From the NCBI RefSeq assembly GCF_018402285.1, contig NZ_JAGYJH010000002.1, positions 62,001 to 126,000 of the forward strand: a stretch of DNA of 64,000 nt, in the 5' to 3' direction. How positions within the stretch are numbered: the stretch's first letter is position 1; each line of letters opens with the position of its first letter. The translations under genes were made by a program, and so were the position numbers. Source of the DNA: Hyphomonas sp. GTDB taxonomy: Bacteria > Pseudomonadota > Alphaproteobacteria > Caulobacterales > Hyphomonadaceae. The notes below the pieces were generated by a model. The model was not told the DNA's origin, did not search any database, and saw nothing but the letters and a program-made list of their open reading frames with translations. Positions 1 to 9,500 of this stretch are shown here, in pieces.

Positions 1-1515
1 GCGAGCCCGAAGCCGTTTCCGCGCAAAACTCAAGGCAGTCTGCTCGATCCCGTCCGGGCGTCCATGAACTGTCCAAAGCAGAATATGGGCGGACGCATAA
101 GTGAGCATGCCGCAGGCCGAGAGGACACCGACTGTCAGGATATTGCCAGGGACTGTATCCGGGAAATTTATCATCTGGCGGACGGCGAGGACAACACCTA
201 CCATCAGAAGGGTCGAGAGGATGGAGCGGCCAAAGCTGCTCACCTGATCGAGTATGCTGATCTGGATCAGCCTTTTGAGGAAAATCAGGTTGATCACTGT
301 GGCGATCAGTGTCGAGACGGCGTAGCTGCCCAGCAGGCCGATGAAGCCGAAGAGCAAGGTTCCGGTAATCAGACAGGATACCCGGATCACGAAGTTCAGG
401 ATGTCGCGGCCCAGCATCAGCTTTGTCCGGCTGAGTGACATGGCCACAGAGCGGATGGGGCCAGCAGCCAGTAGCAGTCCCGTGCAGGGCGCATAGAACT
501 GAACGATGGTGACAGCCTCCTTCCAGTTGGGCCCAAGCATGAGGGGGATCAAGGGGTCTGCGACGAGTGCAAGCCCGGCGCCCAGCGGCAGCGACAGCGC
601 CATCGTGGCGGACTGTGCCTTCAGATAGGCCGCGCGAAATCTGTGCATGTCATCGGCGAGCCGGCTGAACGCGGAGAAGAGCGAGCGGATGATGGGCGTG
701 AGAATCAGGTGGGAGATCTCCGAGGAGAGCTTGTTCCCGACATGCAGCTGGCCGAGGATCGCCTGTCCGAAAAGGCGGCCAGAAATGAGATAGGCAGCAT
801 CCTGGTTTAGCCGGTTGACGATCATGCTGAGCCCCAGCCAGACTGAATAGCCAAACAGCCTCCTAGGCGAACGCAGCGAAAGCTTCGGCATCCGGCGCGC
901 AGCTATGTAAGTGACGATCATGCTGACAAGGGCCCCGGCCAGCATCCCAGCCACGAATGCCCAATAGGACTTCCAGATCAGGGCCGCACTGATACTGACA
1001 ATGACCTGTACGACCTTGGCGGAAACTTCGGCCAGGACATCCCAGGAGAAATTCAGAGAGCGGGCGAAATTTTCAAAATAGGGGTTCCTCAGACCAAAGA
1101 TCATGGTTTGGCCGGTCAATGCCATCACAACGGGCGCGATTTCCGGCATGTTGAAGACCATGGCCAGAGGGTGGGCCGCAGCGAGGATTATGACCGAGAC
1201 AAGGATCGACCGGAGGATGGAAATGGTCCAGGCAGTGTTAAATTCATCTTCTGTCGGGGAATCCAGCGCAATCAGGGCGGACGTGACAGGAAGATCCAAG
1301 AGCCCGGCTGCTATGCCGACAATCGCCATTGAGATAGCGATGACGCCGAAATCTGACGGCACGAGAATGCGGGCGAGGATGATGGTACTCAGGAATGCAG
1401 CCGCATAGCTGGCGATCTTGGCCAGGCTAAGCCAGGCGGCCGCGCGCATAACCTGCGCGGAAGATACCTCCCGCCTGTTTTCCGGCCCGAAGCCATCATT
1501 ATTCTGGTCGCTCAT
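1..1515 (-). CDS. Polysaccharide flippase (Wzx/oligosaccharide flippase family), partial, continues past the window start
   Basis: Reverse-complement reading from ATG at ~1515 gives MSDQNNDGFGPENRREVSSAQVMRAAAWLSLAKIASYAAAFLSTIILARILVPSDFGVIAISMAIVGIAAGLLDLPVTSALIAL..., typical of flippases; frame open to the window edge, so absent from the ORF track. Confidence 0.85.
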   Translation of the reverse strand, partial: MSDQNNDGFGPENRREVSSAQVMRAAAWLSLAKIASYAAAFLSTIILARILVPSDFGVIAISMAIVGIAAGLLDLPVTSALIALDSPTEDEFNTAWTISILRSILVSVIILAAAHPLAMVFNMPEIAPVVMALTGQTMIFGLRNPYFENFARSLNFSWDVLAEVSAKVVQVIVSISAALIWKSYWAFVAGMLAGALVSMIVTYIAARRMPKLSLRSPRRLFGYSVWLGLSMIVNRLNQDAAYLISGRLFGQAILGQLHVGNKLSSEISHLILTPIIRSLFSAFSRLADDMHRFRAAYLKAQSATMALSLPLGAGLALVADPLIPLMLGPNWKEAVTIVQFYAPCTGLLLAAGPIRSVAMSLSRTKLMLGRDILNFVIRVSCLITGTLLFGFIGLLGSYAVSTLIATVINLIFLKRLIQISILDQVSSFGRSILSTLLMVGVVLAVRQMINFPDTVPGNILTVGVLSACGMLTYASAHILLWTVHGRPDGIEQTALSFARKRLRAR

Positions 1516-1832
1516 GGGCACATCAGTTTGTGTTTCAGTTCGAAACGAATTCCGGGGATCAGCTTTGATAAGAGATTATCGTGCCACGCAATTCGCACGC
1601 TACGACACTCTCTTATAGCCAGTCCAACCATTTAGGGAGTGTGAAAAATCTGGTCTCTGGGCAGTGACAGGAGGGGCGGCAGGCTAGCTTTCCGCCAGCT
1701 GGTTCATTTCCTGCATATCCCTCGTGGGCCTTCAGGAAGGCAGGTGCAGATCACCGTCTGCTAACGGGGGGAAACAGAATAGAAATGGAAAACTCCGACA
1801 TGAATTGCACATGTATTGATAGAAAATCGGAC

Positions 1833-1858
1833 GGTAATTGAATGAAATTCGAATTACC
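1833..1858. promoter_or_regulatory. Imperfect inverted repeat in the AT-rich region upstream of the NRPS gene
   Basis: GGTAATTGAAT-gaa-ATTCGAATTACC; 7-bp perfect outer arms plus inner complementarity with a one-base bulge. Confidence 0.35.
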
Positions 1859-1985
1859 ATTTTTACCACATCTGATTGAGTATCGCGTAGGAAAAACGGG
1901 TCAACGCTTGATCAAATAAAAAAATAAACGTTACTTCAAGGGTGGGACAGATGTTTGTAGTGAAGTTGCATAGGGTGGGTGGCTC

Positions 1986-4900
1986 GTGAGCAGTATTCGT
2001 GCGCTATTTGTGGGCGATGGTCCACTATTGGAGCAATGCCTCGAGGCTTTTGTTCATTCAGGGGGGCAGGTTGCGGCCATTTTAACCCAGGATGCAGGTA
2101 TTGCCCGGCGGGGCGAGGCAGCCGGCATGCGCGTCCTGGGCAAGAGCCCGGCGAGCCTTGCGGCACTTGAAGCGCTGGAGTTCGACTATCTCCTGAGCAT
2201 CGCCAACCTCGACATGCTGCCGGAGACGCTGCTGAAGCGTGCCCGCAAGATGGCGATCAATTTTCACGATGGTCCACTGCCGCGCTATGCCGGTCTCAAT
2301 GCGACGTCATGGGCGATCCTGCAGCGGGAAACCTCGCATGGCGTGACCTGGCACGAGATGACAGCAAAGGCCGATATGGGCGCAATTGTCGAGGCGGCAG
2401 CCGTGACAGTTGACCAGCATGATACCGCCTTCAGTCTCAACGCCAAGTGTTTCGAGGCGGGCTTTGCTGCGTTCAAGGCGATGATCCCCGGGCTGATGTC
2501 GGCCAATGTTGCCCTTCGCGCGCAGGAAGGCGAGCGCACCTACTTTGGCCGGTTCAAGCGGCCAGACGCGGCGGCGACCCTGCGGTTTGACCTGCCGGTG
2601 GCGCAGACACTGGCACTTGCGCGGGCGATGTCGTTTGGTCCTTACACCAACACATTATCACATCTCAAGGTTTGGACCGGGCAGCGCGTGCTGCTGGTGG
2701 ACGAAGTGACTGAGGCGGGCGACGCGGCCTCCCCGCTGCCGCCGGGAACCATCGTTGCGCTCGAAGATGAGGGCCTTCGGGTTGTGGCAGAAGGCGGAAA
2801 GCTGCTGCGAATTTCCGGCCTGACGGATACCTCGGGCGCGGCGGTGAACCCCGCCTCGATCGGCGAGTTGCAGGCTGGCGCGTGTCTGCCGGTTCTGTCA
2901 GCGGAGGATGTTTCCGGGATTGATCAGCATACAGCTGCCAGTGCCAGGGCAGAGAGCTTCTGGATGGCGCATAGCGCGCGCGTGATTGCCAGCGAGGCAG
3001 CGCCCTATCCGCGCGCCATGAAGCCCGCATCGGGCGACCACAGGTTTGATCTTGATGCCGGGGCTGATGCGGCGCTGGGCGTCGCCGCACTGGCGGCGTG
3101 GGCGACCCATGTTGGGGCCGGGTCTTCGGCAGCCATTGCGCTTCATGATGGCGCGCAATGGGCGGGGCTTGGACGGTATGCGTCCTGGTTTGCGCCGTGG
3201 CAGCCTCTGGTTCTGGATGTTGCACCGGATGCGCCGGGCGGCGAGCTGCTCGCCAAAGCGCGGGCAATTCTCGACGCGGCAGCAGGCAAAGCGGCGCTGG
3301 CATGCGACGCCTACATGCGGCGCCCGCGGGCTGAACGCCTGCAGGGCCGGGCTGATGATTTTATTCTCGGCGTCGTAATGGGTGATGAAGCACCAGAACA
3401 TCCCAACGCAGATGTTGTATTGCAGGTTACAGAGTCCGGGCTGGCTCTTCGCGTCTCGGCGGGCGCCTATGACGCCGATGTGGCTGGCGTGATCGCTGGG
3501 CATGTCAAGGCGACATTGGCCGCGCTGAAGGATGCGCCTCATGCGGCGCTGTCCGCACTGGATTTGCGACCAGCGGATGAGCGCGCGACACTGGCCAGAT
3601 TTGAGGCCGGGACCGACGTGGCTGTTGCGTTCGTGTCGATGCATCAGGGCGTAAGCGTACAGGCCGCGAAAACGCCGGGCCGTGTTGCACTGCGCACCCG
3701 CGATGGCGCGATGACGTATGCAGAGCTTGATGCTGTGTCGAGCCGTGTGGCCGAGCAGTTGATGGCGCGCGGCGTTGAGGCGGGCGAAACCGTCGGCGTG
3801 TGCATGAACCGCTCCATCGCAATGGTGGTCGCGCTTCTGGCGGTGCTGAAAACCGGATGTGCCTATGTGCCGCTGGATCCGGCCTATCCGGCCGACCGCG
3901 TCGATTTTATGCTGGAGGACAGCCAGTCCCGGTTCGTCATCGTCGACGCAGCTGGCGGGCAGGACGGCTCCGGCGCCCAATGCCTGGCGTTCAGTGAACT
4001 GACCAGCGGCGTTGCGGGGAACTGGCAGCCAGTGGACGTGACGCCGCAGGATCTTGCCTATCTGATCTATACATCTGGCTCTACCGGGCGCCCCAAGGGC
4101 GTGAAGGTGCAGCATGGCGCGCTGGCAAACTTCTTCGCTGCTATGGATGTCCGCCTGCCTTACAAGGACGGCGACACCTGGCTGGCGGTGACGAGCCCGA
4201 ACTTTGATATTTCCGTGCTCGAACTGTTCTGGACGCTGTCGCGCGGCCTGACCGTGGCGTTGCATGGCGCCGAGGCGCAGAAAGCCAAGCCCTTCAGCCT
4301 GTTCTATTTTGCTGCGTCCTCATCGGCGAATGCCGATCAGTACAAGCTCCTGTTTGCAGGCGCCCGCTTTGCCGACGAAAATGGCTTTGAGGCCATCTGG
4401 ACGCCCGAGCGGCACTTCCACGATTTCGGCGGGTCGTTCCCCAATCCGGCTGTGACAAGCGCCGCGCTCGCCGCGATCACCAAGAATGTCCATATCCGGG
4501 CGGGCAGCTGCGTACTGCCGCTGCACCATCCCATCCGCGTGGCGGAAGACTGGGCGGTGATCGATAATATCTCGGGGGGCCGGGTTGGGCTCGCAATTGC
4601 GACGGGCTGGCAGCCGAACGATTTTGTTCTGGCACCGGACAATTTTGCCGGACGCAAGGATACGCTGCCGCAGCGGATTGATACGCTCAAGCGCCTGTGG
4701 CGCGGCGAGGCTGTGCCTTTCGTCAACCCCAATGGTGTTGAGATCGCGACGCGGACCCAGCCGCGCCCCGTTCAGAAAGAACTGCCGATCTGGCTGACCA
4801 TTGCCAAGGCGCCCGAGGCGTTTGAAAGCGCAGGCCGCCAGGGCTTCAACGTGCTCACCCACCTGCTGGGCATGTCTGTGGCCGAGCTGGGCGGCAATAT

Positions 4901-6533
4901 CGCAAAGTATCGCGAAGCGTGGAAGAAAGCCGGGCATCCGGGCGAGGGCCGCGTGACGCTGATGCTTCACTCCTTTGTGGGCGATACGGATGAATATGTC
5001 CGCGAAGTCGTCCGCCAGCCGATGAAGAATTACCTGCGCACGGCAGTAGACCTTGTGCGCGACGCGGCATGGACCTTTCCGACGCTGGTGCAACGCGGAG
5101 AGGCGAGCGGCCGGACGGCGCAGGAGGTGATGGACGCAGAGCCCCTGACCGCCGAAGAGATGGACGCGCTGCTGGATCATGCATTCGAGCGTTACTTCCA
5201 GACGAGTGGCCTCTTCGGATCGGTGGAAACCTGCGCAGAGATGACGCGCCGGGTGCATGCCATCGGGGTGGATGAGGTCGGTTGTCTGGTCGACTTTGGC
5301 GTGGACCAGGACCTCGCCATTGAGCACCTGCCTTACCTGCGCCGCGTGATGGATCGGGCGGGCGCCTCTTCCCATGAGGGTCGTCATACGGTTGCCGATG
5401 ATCTGGAATTCTTCGGCGTCTCCCACCTTCAGTGTACGCCCTCCATGGCTATGATGCTGGGCGGGGAGAGCGACAAGCTGACCGGGCTCCAGGTGATCTG
5501 TGTTGGCGGGGAAGCCCTTCCGATGGAGCTGGCGCGATCTTTGCGGGCCAATGCGCCGCAGGCAAAACTGTTCAACATGTATGGCCCGACAGAGACAACC
5601 ATCTGGTCGACCATGTGTGACCTCACCGAGATCGGGGCTTATATTCCGCTGGGCGAAGCGCTGCTGAATACGACCCTGCGGATCGACTCCGCTTCGGGGC
5701 GCCCGCAACCGGCGCTGGCTGCGGGCGAATTGCTGATCGGCGGGGACGGGGTGACGCTCGGTTACTGGAACCGGCCGGAGCTGACGGCAGAGCGTTTTGT
5801 GACGCTGGCGGATCGTCCGGGTGAGCTGATGTACCGGACGGGTGACCTTGTGCGCCGACACCGCGATGGCAAGCTGGAATTCCTCGGGCGAATTGATCAT
5901 CAGGTCAAACTTCGCGGCCACCGGATCGAGCTAGGCGAGATCGAGGCCGCGCTTGTGGCCCGGGACGAGATTGCCCAGGCAGTTGTTGCCGCACTCGGCG
6001 AAAGTAATGAGAACAAGCGTCTTGTGGCGTATTGTGTCGTGAAGCCGGGAACAGACCTCGATGCGAAGGCACTTCGGGCCGAGCTCTCGCAGAGCCTGCC
6101 GGAAATCATGGTGCCAGCGCAGATCGTGGCACTGCCGGCGCTGCCCCTGACGCCCAACGGCAAGATCGACCGCAAGGCGCTGCCTGCGCCAGAGGCTGTG
6201 GTTCAGGGCTCTGTCGAAACACCGAGCGACGAGACAGAGCAGAAGCTCGCCGCGCTCTGGCAGGAGCTGCTTGGGCTGCCGGCGATCGACGTCAACGCGA
6301 ACTTCTTCGACCTTGGCGGTCACTCGCTTCTGGCTTTCCAGATGCTGCGCCGGGTACAGAGCGAATTTTCCAGAGAGGTCACCATTACCGACGTCTTCCG
6401 GTTCCCGACCGTGCGGACGCTGGCCGACCGTATACGGAAGGGTGCCGGAGATGACAAGGACAAGCCGAATGCCGCTCTGGGCCGGGCCCAGGCACGCCTT
6501 GGGGCGCGCCGCCGTGATCCTGCGAGGACCTGA
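1986..6533 (+). CDS. NRPS: N-terminal formyltransferase - degenerate condensation-like region - adenylation domain interrupted by a luciferase-like monooxygenase (MupA/Atu3671-type) - PCP
   Basis: FMT-type motif INFHDGPLPRYAGLNATSW...ADMGAIV; A3 YIYTSGSTGRPKGV (LIYTSGSTG); A4 NFDISVLELFW; LLM block KPFSLFYFAASSS...LPYLRRVMD; A5 NMYGPTETTIW; A7/A8 YRTGDLVRR, GRIDHQVKLRGHRIELGEIE; A10 LTPNGKIDRKAL; PCP NFFDLGGHSLLAF. GTG start at 1986. Confidence 0.92.
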   Translation: MSSIRALFVGDGPLLEQCLEAFVHSGGQVAAILTQDAGIARRGEAAGMRVLGKSPASLAALEALEFDYLLSIANLDMLPETLLKRARKMAINFHDGPLPRYAGLNATSWAILQRETSHGVTWHEMTAKADMGAIVEAAAVTVDQHDTAFSLNAKCFEAGFAAFKAMIPGLMSANVALRAQEGERTYFGRFKRPDAAATLRFDLPVAQTLALARAMSFGPYTNTLSHLKVWTGQRVLLVDEVTEAGDAASPLPPGTIVALEDEGLRVVAEGGKLLRISGLTDTSGAAVNPASIGELQAGACLPVLSAEDVSGIDQHTAASARAESFWMAHSARVIASEAAPYPRAMKPASGDHRFDLDAGADAALGVAALAAWATHVGAGSSAAIALHDGAQWAGLGRYASWFAPWQPLVLDVAPDAPGGELLAKARAILDAAAGKAALACDAYMRRPRAERLQGRADDFILGVVMGDEAPEHPNADVVLQVTESGLALRVSAGAYDADVAGVIAGHVKATLAALKDAPHAALSALDLRPADERATLARFEAGTDVAVAFVSMHQGVSVQAAKTPGRVALRTRDGAMTYAELDAVSSRVAEQLMARGVEAGETVGVCMNRSIAMVVALLAVLKTGCAYVPLDPAYPADRVDFMLEDSQSRFVIVDAAGGQDGSGAQCLAFSELTSGVAGNWQPVDVTPQDLAYLIYTSGSTGRPKGVKVQHGALANFFAAMDVRLPYKDGDTWLAVTSPNFDISVLELFWTLSRGLTVALHGAEAQKAKPFSLFYFAASSSANADQYKLLFAGARFADENGFEAIWTPERHFHDFGGSFPNPAVTSAALAAITKNVHIRAGSCVLPLHHPIRVAEDWAVIDNISGGRVGLAIATGWQPNDFVLAPDNFAGRKDTLPQRIDTLKRLWRGEAVPFVNPNGVEIATRTQPRPVQKELPIWLTIAKAPEAFESAGRQGFNVLTHLLGMSVAELGGNIAKYREAWKKAGHPGEGRVTLMLHSFVGDTDEYVREVVRQPMKNYLRTAVDLVRDAAWTFPTLVQRGEASGRTAQEVMDAEPLTAEEMDALLDHAFERYFQTSGLFGSVETCAEMTRRVHAIGVDEVGCLVDFGVDQDLAIEHLPYLRRVMDRAGASSHEGRHTVADDLEFFGVSHLQCTPSMAMMLGGESDKLTGLQVICVGGEALPMELARSLRANAPQAKLFNMYGPTETTIWSTMCDLTEIGAYIPLGEALLNTTLRIDSASGRPQPALAAGELLIGGDGVTLGYWNRPELTAERFVTLADRPGELMYRTGDLVRRHRDGKLEFLGRIDHQVKLRGHRIELGEIEAALVARDEIAQAVVAALGESNENKRLVAYCVVKPGTDLDAKALRAELSQSLPEIMVPAQIVALPALPLTPNGKIDRKALPAPEAVVQGSVETPSDETEQKLAALWQELLGLPAIDVNANFFDLGGHSLLAFQMLRRVQSEFSREVTITDVFRFPTVRTLADRIRKGAGDDKDKPNAALGRAQARLGARRRDPART

Positions 6534-6538
6534 TTGCA

Positions 6539-9500
6539 ATGGCCGATGAGAACAGCATCGCTATCGTTGGCATGGCCGGGCATTTTCCCGGCGCGCGGTC
6601 CGTGCGCGAATACTGGTCGATGCTGGAAGCCGGGCGGGACGCGACCCGCTGGCTGACGCCGGAAGAGCTGGTGGCGGCCGGGGAGTCCTTCTCGGCCATT
6701 CAGGACCCGCGATACATCCGCGCGACGATGGCCCTGCCGGACATGGAAATGTTCGATGCAGGCTTCTTCGGCTTCAGTCCGCGCGAGGCGGCGATCCTTG
6801 ATCCCCAGCACCGGCACTTTCTCGAGTGCTGCTGGGAAGCACTGGAAGACGCCGGTCACATGCCTGCGGATGAATTTGAGGGCGCGGTTGGTGTGTTCGG
6901 CGGCTGCGGGATGCAGGCCTATCTGGCGTTCAACCTGCTGAGTAATCCGGAACTTGTCGAGAGCGAGGGCATGTTCCTCCTGCGCCATACCGGCAATGAC
7001 AAGGACTTCCTGACGACACGTGTATCCTACCTCCTGAACCTGCATGGCCCCAGCATCGGCATCCAGACGGCATGCTCTACTTCGCTGGTGGCCATTCATA
7101 TGGCGGTACAGAGCCTGCTGGCGCGAGAATGCGACATGGCGCTGGCGGGCGGGGCAAGTATCGACCTGCCTCATGGCCGGGGTTATCGGCATGCGGAAGG
7201 CGAGATACTCTCCTCGACCGGACGGTGCCGCGCGTTTGACGACGCCGCCGATGGCACGCTGTTTGGCAGCGGCGCCGCCGTGGTTGCGCTGCGACGGCTG
7301 GACGACGCGCTGCGTGACGGGGACAATATTCATGCCGTCATCCTCGGTTCTGCCATCAACAATGACGGGGCCCGCAAGGCCGGATACCTGGCGCCCAGCA
7401 TTGACGGCCAGGCGATGGCGGCGGCTGAGGCCCTGGCGATCGCCGGGGTTGATCCGGCGAGTGTCGACTATATAGAAGCTCACGGCACCGGCACTCTGGT
7501 CGGTGATCCGATCGAGTTGTCGGCTCTGCAACAGGTCTATGGCGAAGCGCCGGCCGGGTCGATCGGCATCGGCTCGGTGAAAACCAATATCGGTCACCTT
7601 GATACGGCGGCGGGGATTGCTTCCCTAATCAAGGTCGTGATGGCGATGCGCGGAGAGAAGCTTCCTGCGACGCTGAATTTCTCTAAGCCCAACAGCCGTT
7701 TTGACTTTGCCCGCAGCCCGTTCAAGGTCGTCGGTGAACAGAAGGACTGGCCCCGGACGGGCCGTCCGCGCCGGGCGAGCGTCAACTCTTTGGGGGTTGG
7801 CGGAACAAATGCGCATGTGGTGATCGAAGAGCCGCCCATTCTGCCGCCTGCGATGGCGTCTGGGCCGCAGATCATTGCGCTTTCTGCCAAGACGAAGACA
7901 TCGCTGGAAGGCCTCGTTGCCAAATGGCGCGACTTTGCAACAGATCCCGGGCCGGGCTTCTGCATCGCCAACTCCGCCTTCACGACGCAGACGGGGCGCA
8001 AGCATTTTGCCCATCGCGCGACTGTGGTGGCTTCCGATGCGGCCGAACTGGCCGATCAACTCTCGCCCAATGGCACCTGGCGGCGGACGGCGGCCACGGC
8101 GAAGGACGTCAAGCCGCGCATCGTGTTCATGTTCCCGGGTGGCGGGGCGCAATATCCCAATGCGGCGCGGTCGCTCTATGAGAACAATCCGGTCTTCCGG
8201 AATGCCGTGGAGGCCTGCTTCAAGGTGCTTGAAGCGGGGCTGGCTACCGACCTGCGTAGGCTGATGTTCGACGCAGCGAACTTTCAGGAAGGGTCTGCCG
8301 CGCTGGAGCGGCCGACCTATTCGCTGCTTGCCGTGTTCATTGTAGAGTACGCACTTTCCAAACTATGGGAAAGCTGGGGCGTGGTGCCCGATGCCGTGAT
8401 TGGCCACAGCGCTGGTGAATATGCTGCCGCTGTGCTTGCCGGGATCATGTCGCTTGAAGACGCGATCGGGGTCGTTCTCGAGCGGGGCGAGATTTTTGAG
8501 AACGCGCCTGCTGGCGGGATGGTCAGCGTTCAGGACGAAGAGGCGCGGGTGCGCGCGCTTGTCGGCGACGATCTCGACATTGCCGTTCTCAATTCGCCTC
8601 AGGTGACTGTTGTTTCTGGCGCGCTGGAGCCTTTGGCGGCGTTTTCAAAACGTCTTGAGGCGGAGGGCATCAAGCATGCGCCGGTGCGCATCAAGGTGGC
8701 GGCCCATTCCCGCATGCTTGACAGCGGGCTGGCGCGGTTCCGGGCCCGCCTCGACCGAGTGAAGCTGACAGCGCCAAAGATCGAGTTCATCAACAATCTC
8801 GTGGGCGCAGCGGCAAATCCGCAGGAACTGGCGACGTCAGACTATTGGGTCAGCCATTTGCGCGGCGCTGTGCGCTTTGCAGATGGTCTTTCCGCTGTGC
8901 TTGCAAAGCCTGATACCATTCTCCTGGAAGTGGGCCCGGGGCAGGCGCTTTGCGCTCTGGCTGGCCTTGCGCAGGCCGAGCATGCGCCGCGAGGCGTTGT
9001 GGCGAGCCTGCCAACCGCCGTCGAGCATCATGACGCTGCAAGCTATGCCCTGTCGGCGTTTGGTCATTTGTGGGCGCTTGGCGCGCCGGTAGATTTTTCC
9101 CGCATACGGACGGGAGAAGGGCTGCGGCGTGTTTCTGTTCCCTCATACGCATTTGAGCGCCAACGTCATTGGATCGAGCCTGGCAAGGGCAAGGCGGCGG
9201 CTGAAACGGACATGCCGCAGATTTTCCGCAGCGCGGATGTGAAGGACTGGTTCGAGACACGCGTCTTTGAGCCCGCACCCCTGTCGGCCGCGCCGCAGGC
9301 GGCGCGCGCGCATGTCGTGTTCAGTGATGGCAGCGAGTTGGCCTCCGAGGTGATCAACCGGCTGCGCGCCCGGGGGGACACCTGCTTCGTCGTCTCCCAT
9401 GATGCTGCGGCGGAGACGGTTCAGAGCGGCGATGGCGCGTATTCCTTCAATGCAGCAGCAGCAGACTATGCGCCGCTGATCGATGCGCTGTCGAAGGATT

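Noticed and set aside
64-1618. Small plus-strand ORFs over the first 1.6 kb
   Set aside because: Antisense to the flippase reading frame, which runs off the window edge and was therefore missing from the ORF track
1605-1642. ACACTC...GAGTGT inverted repeat downstream of the flippase start
   Set aside because: Only 6-bp arms with a ~26-nt spacer; easily chance
2898-5921. Long minus-strand ORFs (2898..4265 and 4320..5921) antisense to the NRPS
   Set aside because: Shadow ORFs of the strongly supported NRPS frame; composition atypical and no motifs
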